From NCBI GenBank assembly GCA_945863085.1, contig CAMBCD010000060.1:1-11484 (forward strand): 11,484 nucleotides of DNA. Reading direction: 5' to 3'. The notes beneath the pieces are model-generated. The model did not search any database, had not been told where the DNA came from, and saw nothing but the letters and a program-made list of their open reading frames with translations. Positions 1 through 8,407 of the stretch are shown here, in pieces. How positions within the stretch are numbered: the first letter of the stretch is position 1; each line of letters starts with the position of its first letter. The translations under genes and the position numbers were made by a program. This DNA comes from Bordetella parapertussis. Lineage in GTDB: Bacteria > Pseudomonadota > Gammaproteobacteria > Burkholderiales > SG8-41.

Positions 1-2041
1 TCGGACCGTCTTTCGGCGTCGCGCCTTCCGGCAAGTGAATGTGGATGTCGTTCTTCTGGTAGAAGTCGGGGTGGATGCCCAGGCGCTGCGAACGCGCACG
101 GACAACCGACATCGCCGCCTGCACCGATTCCTGCATGACCTCGCCCAGCTTGCCGGTCGTGGTCATCTTGCCTTTGCCCGCCATGGTCGCGGCTTCGATC
201 GACAGCAATTCGCCGCCGACTTCCGTCCACGCCAACCCGTTGACTTGGCCGATCTGGTTTTTCTTCTCGGCGATGCCGAAGGAATAACGGTGCACGCCCA
301 GGTACTTCTCGAGGTTGCGCGAGCTGACCGTGATCTTGCGTTCCTTGCCGCCGCTGACCAGTTCCTTCACCACTTTGCGGCAGATCTTGGAAATCTCGCG
401 CTCGAGGCTGCGCACGCCGGCTTCGCGGGTGTAATAACGCACCATGTCGCGCAGCGCGCTTTCCGACACCACCAGCTCCTCGGCCTTGAGGCCGTGGTTT
501 TCCATAGTCTTGCGCAGCAGGTGATGCTCGGCGATGTGGATTTTTTCGTCTTCGGTGTAACCCGACAGGCGGATCACCTCCATCCGGTCGAGCAGCGCCG
601 CCGGAATGTTCAGCGTATTCGCGGTGGCGACGAACATCACGTCGGACAGGTCGTACTCGACCTCGATATAGTGATCGACGAAGGTGTGGTTCTGTTCGGG
701 ATCCAGCACCTCGAGCAGCGCGGACGCCGGATCGCCCCGGAAGTCCATCCCCATCTTATCCACTTCATCCAATAAAAACAATGGGTTACGTACACCCACC
801 TTGGCCATGTTCTGGAGGATCTTGCCGGGCATGGAACCGATGTAGGTGCGGCGATGGCCGCGGATTTCCGCCTCGTCCCGCACGCCACCCAGTGACATGC
901 GGATGACTTTGCGGTTGGTCGAACGCGCGATCGACTGGCCGAGCGAGGTCTTGCCGACGCCGGGAGCACCGACCAGGCACAGGATCGGCGCTTTCATCTT
1001 GTCGACACGCTGCTGCACGGCCAGGTACTCGACAATGCGTTCCTTGACCTTTTCCAGGCCGTAATGATCCTCATCGAGGACTTTCTCCGCGATGCTGAGA
1101 TCGGCGCTGATCTTGCTCTTCTTGCGCCACGGCAGCGCAATCAGCGCGTCGATGTAATTCCGGACGACGGTCGCCTCGGCCGACATCGGTGACATCAGCT
1201 TGAGTTTTTTCAGTTCCGCATCGGCTTTTTTGCGCGCTTCCTTGGGCATGCGCGCGGCCTTGATGCGTTTCTCGATCTCGTCGATGTCCGCACCTTCCTC
1301 GGTCTCGCCCAGTTCCTTCTGGATCGCCTTTACCTGTTCGTTGAGGTAATACTCGCGCTGGCTTTTCTCCATCTGGCGTTTGACACGGCCGCGGATGCGT
1401 TTTTCCACCTGCAGGATGTCGAGTTCGCCATCGACCACCTTCAGCAGGTGCTCGAGGCGCTGTTTGACGCCGATCATTTCCAGCACTTCCTGCTTCTGCT
1501 CGAGTTTCAGCGGCAGGTGCGCGGCGATGGTATCGGCCAGTCGGCCGGCGTCATCGATGCCCGCCAGCGAAGTCAGGATTTCCGGCGGAATTTTCTTGTT
1601 CAGCTTCACGTATTGATCGAACTGCTGGATCATCGTGCGCCGCATCGCCTCGGTCTCGCTGTCCAGGGCCGGATCGCTGGCGATCGGGGTGACCTGCACC
1701 GTGAAATGGGTTTTGACATCCTCGACGCCGTGGATGCGCGCGCGCTGGCTGCCCTCGACCAGCACCTTCACGGTACCGTCCGGCAGTTTCAGCATCTGCA
1801 GGATGTTGGCAATGCTGCCGACATCGTAGAGATCATCGGGCGCGGGTTCGTCCTTGGCCGCGGATTTCTGCGCCACCAGCACGATGCTTTTACCCGCTTC
1901 CATCGCGGTTTCCAGCGCCTTGATCGATTTGGGCCTTCCCACAAACAGCGGAATGACCATGTGCGGGAATACCACGACATCCCTTAACGGAAGCAGGGGC
2001 ATTTCCAACTTGCTGTTTTCATTCGTTACTTGGTCATTCAT
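1..2041 (-). CDS. lon: Lon, ATP-dependent serine protease (3' end cut by window)
   Basis: Lon is a cytoplasmic AAA+ protease that unfolds and degrades damaged and regulatory proteins. The frame is open from the ATG at 2041-2039 to the window edge, 680 complete codons. Visible parts: the N-terminal substrate-binding domain starting [20 protein letters not shown]; Walker A GAPGVGKT at residues 358-365 (DNA 970-947); Walker B LLDEVDK with D425/E426 (DNA 769-764). The last residues read PKDGP, and the next base (position 1) is A, the first base of the expected catalytic Ser codon of the PKDGPSAG motif. All three landmarks sit two residues beyond their E. coli positions, so I see no frameshift. 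The catalytic Ser, catalytic Lys and the C-terminal ~100 residues lie outside the window. The start is supported by AGGTGA (2052-2047), 5 nt before the ATG. It follows clpX on the same strand and has its own heat-shock promoter candidate. Confidence 0.97.
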   Translation of the reverse strand, partial: MNDQVTNENSKLEMPLLPLRDVVVFPHMVIPLFVGRPKSIKALETAMEAGKSIVLVAQKSAAKDEPAPDDLYDVGSIANILQMLKLPDGTVKVLVEGSQRARIHGVEDVKTHFTVQVTPIASDPALDSETEAMRRTMIQQFDQYVKLNKKIPPEILTSLAGIDDAGRLADTIAAHLPLKLEQKQEVLEMIGVKQRLEHLLKVVDGELDILQVEKRIRGRVKRQMEKSQREYYLNEQVKAIQKELGETEEGADIDEIEKRIKAARMPKEARKKADAELKKLKLMSPMSAEATVVRNYIDALIALPWRKKSKISADLSIAEKVLDEDHYGLEKVKERIVEYLAVQQRVDKMKAPILCLVGAPGVGKTSLGQSIARSTNRKVIRMSLGGVRDEAEIRGHRRTYIGSMPGKILQNMAKVGVRNPLFLLDEVDKMGMDFRGDPASALLEVLDPEQNHTFVDHYIEVEYDLSDVMFVATANTLNIPAALLDRMEVIRLSGYTEDEKIHIAEHHLLRKTMENHGLKAEELVVSESALRDMVRYYTREAGVRSLEREISKICRKVVKELVSGGKERKITVSSRNLEKYLGVHRYSFGIAEKKNQIGQVNGLAWTEVGGELLSIEAATMAGKGKMTTTGKLGEVMQESVQAAMSVVRARSQRLGIHPDFYQKNDIHIHLPEGATPKDGP

Positions 2042-2206
2042 TGGCGTCACCTGAGAGAGTCAAAATGAGTACGGCTAAGTACAACATATGGGGCAGTTTG
2101 GGGCGCGGCAAGCCAATTCAAGCCGGGCCGCTGCGACAGCGTCACCGCTGCCGCTCCGTCTGCTCCGAAGATGTGGCCAACTGCGCGGACAGCGCCCGCG
2201 GCTTGA
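2042..2206 (-). other. clpX-lon intergenic region with two GC hairpins
   Basis: This 165-bp gap holds no gene. Two small perfect hairpins are visible: a 5-bp stem CGCGG/CCGCG with a 7-nt loop at 2184-2200, just after the clpX stop, and a 5-bp stem CAGCG/CGCTG with a 4-nt loop at 2137-2150. Neither is followed by a T-tract, so I do not call an intrinsic terminator. They could mark the clpX mRNA 3' end by slowing RNA decay, or be chance in GC-rich DNA. Nearer lon are the sigma-32-like promoter and the AGGTGA ribosome binding site. Confidence 0.35.
2086..2112 (-). promoter_or_regulatory. Candidate sigma-32 (heat-shock) promoter of lon
   Basis: Read on the minus strand, CTTGCC (2112-2107) is followed after 13 bp by CCCCATAT (2093-2086). 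The second box matches the sigma-32 -10 consensus CCCCATnT fully, and the first matches four of six bases of CTTGAA. The start site would fall near 2079, about 38 nt before the lon ATG. A better -35 match, CTTGAA at 2122-2117, is 23 bp away, which is too far. Heat-shock control of lon in the same clpX-lon gap is established in E. coli. Its use here is inference from sequence. Confidence 0.55.
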
Positions 2207-3475
2207 TCAGACGCTGGATCCGGCAACTTTGGGCTGATCCGAGTAGATAAGCAGCGGGGGCGCATCACTGATGATGGTGGCTTCATCAACAGCCACCTTG
2301 ACGACGTTTTCCAGGGACGGCAGATCGAACATGGTATTGAGCAGCGTGTGTTCGATGATCGAGCGCAGGCCGCGCGCGCCGGTCTTGCGCTCCAGCGCCT
2401 TGCGGGCAATCGCACGCAGGGCGGCATCGCGTACTTCCAGCTCGACACCTTCCATGCTGAACATTTTCTGGAACTGCTTCAACAGCGCGTTTTTCGGCTG
2501 CGTCAGGATTTCCATCAGTGCAGCCTCGTCGAGTTCCGCCAGCGTCGCCACCACCGGCAAGCGCCCGACAAATTCCGGGATCAGGCCGTACTTGATCAAA
2601 TCCTCTGGCTGCACGTCACGCAGCACGATGGCCATGTCCCTGCGACTGTCCTTGCTGCGCACGTCGGCACCGAAGCCGATGCCGCTTTTCTCCGAACGCT
2701 CGCGGATGATCTTGTCCAGCCCGCCGAACGCACCACCGCAGATGAACAGAATGTTGGTGGTATCAACCTGCACAAACTCCTGGTTCGGATGTTTGCGGCC
2801 GCCCTGTGGCGGCACCGAGGCAATCGTGCCCTCGATCAGTTTCAGCAGCGCCTGCTGCACGCCCTCGCCCGACACGTCGCGGGTAATCGAGGGATTGTCC
2901 GATTTGCGCGAAATCTTGTCGATCTCGTCGATATACACGATGCCGCGCTGCGCCTTCTCAACGTCATAGTCGCACTTCTGCAGCAGCTTCTGGATGATGT
3001 TTTCGACGTCCTCGCCGACGTAGCCGGCTTCGGTCAGCGTGGTGGCATCGGCCATCACGAACGGCACGTTGAGCAAGCGTGCCAGCGTCTGCGCCAGCAG
3101 CGTCTTGCCCGAACCGGTCGGGCCGACCAGCAGGATGTTCGACTTGGCCAGTTCGACGTCGTCGTTTTTGGAGACGTTCCGGAGGCGCTTGTAGTGGTTG
3201 TAAACCGCCACCGACAGGATGCGCTTGGCGATGTCCTGGCCGATCACATACTGGTTGAGGATATCGCGGATCTCGTGCGGCACCGGCAGGTCGGACTTGG
3301 CGCCCTTGGTGCCCTGGTCACCCTGGGTTTCCTCGCGGATGATGTCGTTGCACAGCTCGATACATTCGTCGCAGATAAACACCGACGGCCCCGCGATGAG
3401 CTTGCGCACTTCGTGCTGGCTCTTCCCGCAGAACGAGCAGTACAGCAGCTTTTCACCGCTTACTTTTTCGGTCAT
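2207..3475 (-). CDS. clpX: ClpX, ATP-dependent unfoldase subunit of ClpXP
   Basis: ClpX recognises tagged substrates such as SsrA-marked proteins, unfolds them with ATP and feeds them into ClpP in the cytoplasm. The 422-aa length is typical. An N-terminal zinc-binding domain has Cys13, Cys16, Cys35 and Cys38. The AAA+ core shows Walker A GPTGSGKT (118-125), the pore loop GYVG (151-154), Walker [10 protein letters not shown] (179-187), the RKH loop (227-229), the ClpP-docking tripeptide IGF (266-268), and the arginine-finger region EFVGRLP (301-307). Sensor-2 GARGLR lies near residue 376. All functional motifs are intact. The start codon has only a modest purine run (AAAGGG) upstream. It lies 138 bp after clpP, a gap containing a weak terminator-like hairpin that could lower clpX expression relative to clpP, and it precedes lon. 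Confidence 0.98.
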   Translation of the reverse strand: MTEKVSGEKLLYCSFCGKSQHEVRKLIAGPSVFICDECIELCNDIIREETQGDQGTKGAKSDLPVPHEIRDILNQYVIGQDIAKRILSVAVYNHYKRLRNVSKNDDVELAKSNILLVGPTGSGKTLLAQTLARLLNVPFVMADATTLTEAGYVGEDVENIIQKLLQKCDYDVEKAQRGIVYIDEIDKISRKSDNPSITRDVSGEGVQQALLKLIEGTIASVPPQGGRKHPNQEFVQVDTTNILFICGGAFGGLDKIIRERSEKSGIGFGADVRSKDSRRDMAIVLRDVQPEDLIKYGLIPEFVGRLPVVATLAELDEAALMEILTQPKNALLKQFQKMFSMEGVELEVRDAALRAIARKALERKTGARGLRSIIEHTLLNTMFDLPSLENVVKVAVDEATIISDAPPLLIYSDQPKVAGSSV

Positions 3476-3535
3476 TCCCGCAACCCTTTGTCGACTGTTG
3501 CCCTGACTCTTGCCTTAAGACCGCCGGCACGAGTG

Positions 3536-3552
3536 AAAATTCCGTCCCGGAA
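3536..3552 (-). terminator. Weak terminator or attenuator-like hairpin between clpP and clpX
   Basis: On the minus strand TTCCG (3552-3548), loop GGA, CGGAA (3544-3540) forms a perfect 5-bp stem directly followed by TTTT (3539-3536). The geometry is that of an intrinsic terminator, but the stem and T-tract are short, so partial read-through is the more likely outcome. It lies after the clpP stop and about 60 bp before the clpX start. It could set the clpP:clpX ratio or simply be a 3' processing signal. Confidence 0.35.
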
Positions 3553-3594
3553 GCCCGTTTTACCGCTCTTGATAACAAGTAACCTCAATACTCA

Positions 3595-3619
3595 CGCAAC
3601 TACTTTACCGCAACTACTT
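3595..3619 (-). repeat. 14-bp-period tandem duplication spanning the clpP stop codon
   Basis: The 11-mer AAGTAGTTGCG (minus strand) occurs twice without mismatch, at 3619-3609 and 3605-3595, separated by GTA. The first copy contains the last lysine codon and the TAG stop of clpP; the second lies immediately downstream. It looks like a short slippage duplication at the end of clpP. A binding site for a regulator is possible but nothing else supports it. Confidence 0.6.
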
Positions 3620-4264
3620 GATCGCTACGACGGTATCCGCCCGGCTAGTCAGTACCTTGTCCACCAGACCGTAGTTTACCGCCTGTTCCGCAGAAAGGAA
3701 GTTGTCCCGGTCCGTATCCCGGCCGATGGCATCAACGCTCTGGCCAGAATGTTTGGCCATGATCTCGTTCAGCTTGCCCTTGAGGAACAGGATTTCCTTG
3801 GCATGGATCTCGATATCCGAGGCCTGACCCTGGAATCCGCCCATCGGCTGGTGAATCATCACACGTGAATTGGGCAGGCAGAAACGTTTGCCCTTGGCGC
3901 CCGCCGTCAGCAGCAGCGCGCCCATGCTCGCCGCCTGGCCGACACAAAGGGTCGAAACGTCCGGCTTGATGAACTGCATGGTGTCGTAAATGGCCAGCCC
4001 CGCCGACACCGATCCGCCCGGCGAGTTGATGTAGAAGGAGATGTCCTTGTCGGGATTTTCCGACTCCAGGAACAGCAACTGGGCGACGATCACGTTCGCC
4101 GTGACCTCGTTCACCGGACCGACCAGGAACACCACCCGCTCCTTCAGCAGCCGCGAATAAATGTCATAGGCACGTTCGCCACGACCGCTCTGCTCGATCA
4201 CCATCGGGATCAGACCCAGACCCTGCGGCTCCATCATTGCCTGCGGCTCGGTGTAACGCATCAT
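3614..4264 (-). CDS. clpP: ClpP, serine protease subunit of ClpXP/ClpAP
   Basis: ClpP forms the tetradecameric proteolytic chamber that degrades polypeptides threaded in by ClpX or ClpA. At 216 aa it is a normal bacterial ClpP. The triad is Ser113 in [11 protein letters not shown], His138 in VMIHQP and Asp187 in GRDTDRDNF, each 16 residues beyond the mature E. coli numbering, with correct spacing. The SPGGSVSAG oxyanion segment (81-89) is present. The first ~16 residues, rich in Met (positions 1, 2, 10, 11), match a short propeptide that other ClpP proteins remove autocatalytically. The start ATG overlaps the tig stop in ATGA, so translation is probably coupled; GGGGAA at 4276-4271 is a usable Shine-Dalgarno. 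The second ATG (4261) is an equally possible start. Confidence 0.98.
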   Translation of the reverse strand: MMRYTEPQAMMEPQGLGLIPMVIEQSGRGERAYDIYSRLLKERVVFLVGPVNEVTANVIVAQLLFLESENPDKDISFYINSPGGSVSAGLAIYDTMQFIKPDVSTLCVGQAASMGALLLTAGAKGKRFCLPNSRVMIHQPMGGFQGQASDIEIHAKEILFLKGKLNEIMAKHSGQSVDAIGRDTDRDNFLSAEQAVNYGLVDKVLTSRADTVVAIK

Positions 4265-5571
4265 TTCGCATTCCCCATCAGTTCATCAAAGGTGACAGCC
4301 TTGTCTTCAACCTTGGCCGTCGCCAGCGCCCAGGTCACCACGTTTTCCTCAAGCACCATGCCTTCGATGTCGCGCAGCCGCTCCTGCGACTGGTAAAACC
4401 ATTTCACCACTTCCTGCGGGTGTTCGTAACTCTGCGCCTGCTCCTCGACTGCGGCGCGCACCTGCTCCGGTTTGGCGTTCAGATTCTGCATGCGCACCAC
4501 TTCACCAAGGATCAAACCGAGGCTGACCCGGCGTTGCGCCTGTTTTTCGAACAGATCCGCCGGCAACGGCATGTCGTCGCGCACGGGAATGCCGCGTGAA
4601 GCCAGGTCCTGCTTCGCCATGTTGCGCAACTGCTCGATTTCCATGTCTATCAGCGCCTTCGGCACCTGTATGTTGGTGGCTGCCAGCAGCGCGTCCATCA
4701 CCTGCTCCTTGACCCGCCCCTTCAACCGCGCCTTGACCTCGCGTTCGAGGTTGCCGCGTATTTCGGTACGCATTTTCGCCAGGTCGCCGTCTTCGACACC
4801 CAGGGTTTTTGCGAATTCGGCATCCACCGGCGGCAACTGCGGCGCAGCGACTTCCTTGATGGTGACTTCGAACACCGCGGTTTTGCCTGCGACATCCTTC
4901 CCGGCGTAATCATCGGGAAACTTCACCTCAAAACTTTTGACGTCGCCGGCCTTCATGCCCGGCAGCGCCTTCTCGAAGTCCGGCAGGAAACGGCCGGAAC
5001 CGAGCACCAGACTCTGGCCTTCGGCCTTGCCGCCGGCAAATTCAACACCGTCGATCCTGCCAACATAATCCATGGTCACGCGGTCATCGTTTTCTGCGGC
5101 CGTCGCTTTTACCGTGTACGAGACGCGCTGCTTGCGCATGATGTCCAGCGTCTTGTCGATGTCCTCCTCCGTCACCTCCAGCGTCGGGCGCGTCACCGTG
5201 GATTTAGCAACGTCACCGACAATCACTTCGGGATACACCTCGAAGGTCGCGCTGTACTGGAATTCTTTCGCGCCCTCAGTCGGTGGCACCGCGTCAAATT
5301 TCGGATATCCGGCGACCCGCAGTCTCTGGGCATTAACGGCATCACCGAAACTTTTCTGTAGCGTGTCGCCAAGTACCTCCTGGCGCACCTGCGGGCCGTA
5401 TTGCTGGACTACAACCTTGAACGGCACCTTGCCCGGCCGGAACCCGGCCATCTTCACGGTACGCGACAGCTTTTTCAGCCGCGACTCCACTTCGCTGTCA
5501 ATTTCAGCCATCGGCACCGCAATGTTCAGTTTGCGTTCCAGGCTGCCCAGCGTTTCCAAATTCGCTTGCAT
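4261..5571 (-). CDS. tig: Trigger factor, ribosome-associated chaperone and peptidyl-prolyl isomerase
   Basis: Trigger factor binds near the ribosomal exit tunnel, shields nascent chains and has prolyl cis-trans isomerase activity. With the ATG at 5571-5569 the protein is 436 aa, close to the usual 430-450. The ribosome-binding signature GFRPGKVP lies at residues 43-50, exactly as in E. coli, and AGGGA (5583-5579) is 7 nt upstream. I therefore prefer this ATG to the TTG one codon earlier (5574). Order: N-terminal ribosome-binding domain (~1-115), FKBP-type PPIase domain (~160-245, [14 protein letters not shown]...), C-terminal helical chaperone arms. It starts 36 bp after the tRNA-Leu gene and its stop overlaps the clpP start, so tRNA, tig and clpP may share a transcript. 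Confidence 0.98.
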   Translation of the reverse strand: MQANLETLGSLERKLNIAVPMAEIDSEVESRLKKLSRTVKMAGFRPGKVPFKVVVQQYGPQVRQEVLGDTLQKSFGDAVNAQRLRVAGYPKFDAVPPTEGAKEFQYSATFEVYPEVIVGDVAKSTVTRPTLEVTEEDIDKTLDIMRKQRVSYTVKATAAENDDRVTMDYVGRIDGVEFAGGKAEGQSLVLGSGRFLPDFEKALPGMKAGDVKSFEVKFPDDYAGKDVAGKTAVFEVTIKEVAAPQLPPVDAEFAKTLGVEDGDLAKMRTEIRGNLEREVKARLKGRVKEQVMDALLAATNIQVPKALIDMEIEQLRNMAKQDLASRGIPVRDDMPLPADLFEKQAQRRVSLGLILGEVVRMQNLNAKPEQVRAAVEEQAQSYEHPQEVVKWFYQSQERLRDIEGMVLEENVVTWALATAKVEDKAVTFDELMGNAK

Positions 5572-5607
5572 CAAATCATCCCTGTAAGTTCGTAATCAGC
5601 GGCGGCC

Positions 5608-5692
<85 letters not shown>

Positions 5693-5874
5693 GCTGCAAC
5701 ATGGTCCCGAAGCTGCCGGGCACCTTGCCACCTGTTTTGAGGCCTTTTGCAACCCCTTGATTGTAATATACTTGGGCATCGAGCGACATGGCCTCAGGCT
5801 GGCAGTCCGCCGCATAAAAAACACGCCAAGCCTTTGATGGCACTCTCTTTTCCCTGGGCCTGCTAACTATTCCC
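5693..5874. promoter_or_regulatory. Divergent intergenic region between tRNA-Leu and hpnC
   Basis: This 182-bp gap should contain the promoters for the leftward tRNA-tig-clpP unit and the rightward hpnCD unit. Its AT-rich centre carries TACAAT on the minus strand (5765-5760) as a possible -10 for the tRNA, and TATACT on the plus strand (5767-5772) as a possible -10 for hpnC. I could not place a convincing -35 hexamer at 16-18 bp from either, so both are tentative. No clear Shine-Dalgarno precedes the hpnC GTG. Confidence 0.3.
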
Positions 5875-6687
5875 GTGGCCGTCAACCACTACGAAAATTT
5901 TCCTGTCGCTTCAATCCTGCTGCCGCGCCGCCTGCGGCGCCCCATTGCCCTGATTTACCGCTTCGCGCGCGAGGCTGACGACTTTGCAGACGAAGGCGAC
6001 GCGCCGGATGCCGAGCGCCTGGCGCAACTGGCGGGCTTCAGCCGTGAACTGCAACGCATCGAACGTGCTGAACCGCCGGGCATCCCGTGGTTCGGCGACC
6101 TGGCCGCGATCATCCGCGAATACCGGCTGCCACTGGCCGCCTTCCACGATCTGCTGTCGGCCTTCGCCCAGGACGTCACCACCAAACGTTATGCCAGCTA
6201 TGCCGACGTGCTCGACTACTGCCACCGCTCGGCCGATCCGGTGGGCCGGCTGCTGCTGGTGCTCTACGGCGAAGCCAGCGCGAAAAATCTCGAATACTCC
6301 AACGCCATCTGCTCCAGCCTGCAACTGATCAACTTCTGGCAGGATGTCGCCATCGACTGGCGCAAGGATCGCGTCTACTTCCCGCAGGACGAAATGCAGC
6401 GCTACGGCATTACCGAAGATCAAATTGCGCACGGCGACAGCGGCGGCGCCTGGCCGGCATTCATGGCTTTCCAGGTGCGGCGCAGCCGCGAACTGCTGTA
6501 CTCGGGCAAACCGCTGGGGCATACTCTCAAGGGCCGCATCGGGCTGGAAATGCGCACCATCATCGCCGGCGGCGACCGTATTCTCAGCAAAATCACCGCG
6601 GTCGACGGTGACGTGTTCCGCCACCGCCCGGTGCTGACCAAACCGGACTGGGTGCTGATGCTGGCCAAATCCCTGACGGGCCGCTGA
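5875..6687 (+). CDS. hpnC: HpnC, hydroxysqualene synthase (squalene/phytoene synthase family)
   Basis: In the HpnCDE route, HpnC converts presqualene diphosphate to hydroxysqualene, feeding squalene and hopanoid synthesis at the membrane. The 270-aa protein opens with the family-typical HYENFPVAS. It has two aspartate-rich Mg-diphosphate motifs: ADDFADEGD (34-42) and NFWQDVAIDW (153-162; D157 and D161). Also present are DPVGRLLL (121-128) and RVYFP. The order hpnC then hpnD and the N-terminus favour HpnC over a phytoene synthase. The start is GTG at 5875; no in-frame ATG lies just upstream, and homologues begin at this point, although the ribosome binding site is poor. hpnD begins 2 nt after its stop, so they are co-transcribed and probably translationally coupled. 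Confidence 0.93.
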   Translation: MAVNHYENFPVASILLPRRLRRPIALIYRFAREADDFADEGDAPDAERLAQLAGFSRELQRIERAEPPGIPWFGDLAAIIREYRLPLAAFHDLLSAFAQDVTTKRYASYADVLDYCHRSADPVGRLLLVLYGEASAKNLEYSNAICSSLQLINFWQDVAIDWRKDRVYFPQDEMQRYGITEDQIAHGDSGGAWPAFMAFQVRRSRELLYSGKPLGHTLKGRIGLEMRTIIAGGDRILSKITAVDGDVFRHRPVLTKPDWVLMLAKSLTGR

Positions 6688-6689
6688 AC

Positions 6690-7538
6690 ATGATCGATCC
6701 CCACCAATACTGCCAGGACAAGGCCGCGGCCAGCGGCTCGAGCTTCTATTACAGCTTCATGTTCCTGCCGACGGAACGCCGGCGTGCGATCACCGCACTG
6801 TATGCCTATTGCCGCGAAGTCGATGACGTGGTCGATGAATGCACGGATCCCGGCATTGCCCGTACCAAGCTCGCCTGGTGGCGAGACGAAGTCGCGCGCT
6901 TGTACGAAGGCAGCCCGCAACACCCGGTAGCGCGGGCGCTGGCCGACATCATCCAGCCCTACGGCATCACGCAGGACCAGTTGCTGACCGTCATCGACGG
7001 CATGGCAATGGACCTTGAGTACAACCGCTATCCGGATTTCGACACACTGAAACTGTATTGCCACCGTGTCGCTGGCGTGGTCGGCCTGATGTCGGCGCGG
7101 ATTTTCGGTTGCACCGACCCGCGCACGCTGGAATACGCCGCGGACCTCGGTCTCGCGTTCCAGTTAACGAATATCATCCGTGACGTCGGCGAGGACGCGC
7201 GGCGCAACCGCGTCTACCTGCCGCTGGACGAACTGGCGAAGGCCGGCCTCGATGCGACAAAAATCGTCCATGGCAATGCACAGCAGGAGCACAGCGCGGC
7301 ATTCCGGCAATTGATGGAACAGCAGGTCATCCGCGCGCAGGCCACCTACGACCGCGCTTTCAGCCAGCTACCGACGCAGGATCGCAAGGCACAGCTGCCC
7401 GGCATTATCATGGCCGCGATCTACCGCACCCTGCTTGAGGAAATCCGCGCTGACGGCTGCCGCGTGCTGACCCATCGCACGTCGCTGACGCCTGTGCGCA
7501 AACTGTGGATTGCGTGGAAGACCTGGCTCAGGGGATGA
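6690..7538 (+). CDS. hpnD: HpnD, presqualene diphosphate synthase
   Basis: HpnD condenses two farnesyl diphosphates into presqualene diphosphate, the substrate of HpnC. The 282-aa protein is full length for the family. The first aspartate-rich motif is YCREVDDVVDE (40-50; D45, D46, D49). The second is NIIRDVGEDARRNRVYLP (161-178; D165, D169). Between them are the expected helices with DLEYNRY (108-114) and CHRVAGVVG (124-132). It lies 2 nt after hpnC. The typical next gene, hpnE, is not found here, so squalene formation would need hpnE elsewhere. A phytoene synthase is the main alternative by sequence family, but the hpnC neighbour argues for HpnD. Confidence 0.93.
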   Translation: MIDPHQYCQDKAAASGSSFYYSFMFLPTERRRAITALYAYCREVDDVVDECTDPGIARTKLAWWRDEVARLYEGSPQHPVARALADIIQPYGITQDQLLTVIDGMAMDLEYNRYPDFDTLKLYCHRVAGVVGLMSARIFGCTDPRTLEYAADLGLAFQLTNIIRDVGEDARRNRVYLPLDELAKAGLDATKIVHGNAQQEHSAAFRQLMEQQVIRAQATYDRAFSQLPTQDRKAQLPGIIMAAIYRTLLEEIRADGCRVLTHRTSLTPVRKLWIAWKTWLRG

Positions 7539-7566
7539 GACTGGGGATGGGTAATTGGTAATTGGT
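7531..7566 (+). repeat. Short direct repeats at the hpnD stop and in the following spacer
   Basis: GGGGATG occurs at 7531-7537 (overlapping the hpnD TGA) and 7543-7549, then GTAATTG is repeated in tandem at 7551-7557 and 7558-7564. These fill most of the 48-bp spacer before the SDR gene. They look like slippage products in non-coding DNA. No dyad symmetry suggests an operator. Confidence 0.5.
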
Positions 7567-7586
7567 TTGAATCGGAGATACGCATC

Positions 7587-8342
7587 ATGGATCTGCAACT
7601 GAAAAACAAAACCGCATTGGTCACGGGCGCCAGCCAGGGCATCGGCCGCGCCATCGCCAAAATGCTCGCTGCGGAAGGCGTCAAAATCTGCATTGCCGCG
7701 CGCCGACGCAATCTGCTTGAGATACTGGCGCAGGAGATCACTGCGGCTGGCAGTGCTGCACCGACGATCATCGAAACCGACATCATGGAAGACGGCGCAC
7801 CGCAGAAACTGGCCGATGCCGCCCGTGCCGCGCTGGGCCATGTCGACATCCTGATCAACAGCGCCGGCGGCAGCCGCCCGGCGATTCCCATCGACGCCCC
7901 CGAGGAAGAATGGGTCAGCGTGATGCAACTCAATTTCGTCCGCGTGCGCCAGCTGACCCATGCCGTGCTGCCCGACATGATCAAGGGCAAATGGGGCCGC
8001 GTAATCAACCTCTCCGGCAAATCCGAACCCGATGCACTGCTCGCCGCCACGCCGGCCAAGGCCGCCATCCACGGCTGGTCGAAAGGCCTGTCGCGCGAAG
8101 TCGGCAAACACGGCATCACCGTCAACTGCCTGGCACCCGGCCGCATCATGAGCGAACAGATCCGCCGCAAGTACTCGCCCGAGTTTCGCGCCCACGAAGA
8201 GCAAAACGAGATTCCGCTGGGCCGTTACGGCGAGCCGGAGGAAATCGCCGCGATGGCGGTGTTCCTGGCCTCGCAGCGCGGCAGCTACATCACCGGCACG
8301 GTGATTCCGGTCGATGGCGGCATGCGGCGTTTCGCGTTCTGA
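7587..8342 (+). CDS. Short-chain dehydrogenase/reductase family protein lacking the active-site Tyr
   Basis: A 251-aa classical-length SDR with a Rossmann fold. The cofactor motif TGASQGIG is at 13-20, and the basic run AARRR (37-41) at the end of the second strand suggests NADP(H) preference. NSAGG (91-95), the structural Asn in QLNF (N116) and Ser143 in NLSGK are present. The usual Tyr-x-x-x-Lys is altered: the segment AATPAKAA keeps Lys158 but has Ala154 where Tyr is expected. The rest, including LAPGRI and ITGTVIPVDGG near the end, is conserved, so the gene does not look decayed. GGAG (7574-7577) sits 9 nt before the ATG. It follows hpnD by 48 bp on the same strand and may be co-transcribed. 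Substrate unknown; a non-catalytic or altered-mechanism role is possible. Confidence 0.85.
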   Translation: MDLQLKNKTALVTGASQGIGRAIAKMLAAEGVKICIAARRRNLLEILAQEITAAGSAAPTIIETDIMEDGAPQKLADAARAALGHVDILINSAGGSRPAIPIDAPEEEWVSVMQLNFVRVRQLTHAVLPDMIKGKWGRVINLSGKSEPDALLAATPAKAAIHGWSKGLSREVGKHGITVNCLAPGRIMSEQIRRKYSPEFRAHEEQNEIPLGRYGEPEEIAAMAVFLASQRGSYITGTVIPVDGGMRRFAF

Positions 8343-8407
8343 CAAAAAAGGGTTTTGCGCAGCGGGCGGTGCGTGGCATTAAAAGCGGCTGAAGGGAATT
8401 CCGTTTC

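Noticed and set aside
35..775. 246-aa plus-strand open frame antisense to lon
   Set aside because: It mirrors the Lon AAA+ coding region, with no ribosome binding site or domain; it is a shadow of the codon bias.
2348..3868. 506-aa plus-strand open frame antisense to clpX and clpP
   Set aside because: It is fully antisense to two unmistakable genes, has low-complexity His/Gln/Arg-rich composition typical of reverse-strand frames in GC-rich DNA, and shows no recognisable domain.
5837..5866. Nine-codon open frame MALSFPWAC upstream of hpnC, considered as a leader peptide
   Set aside because: No Shine-Dalgarno precedes it, it lacks repeated regulatory codons, and no terminator-antiterminator pair follows.
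7368..8345. 325-aa minus-strand open frame over the hpnD end and the SDR gene
   Set aside because: The plus-strand SDR and HpnD carry clear family motifs; this reverse frame has none and crosses the intergenic repeats.
8341..8362. CAAAA/TTTTG hairpin after the SDR stop as a terminator
   Set aside because: The stem is only A-T pairs and there is no T-tract, so it would not be stable enough to terminate.
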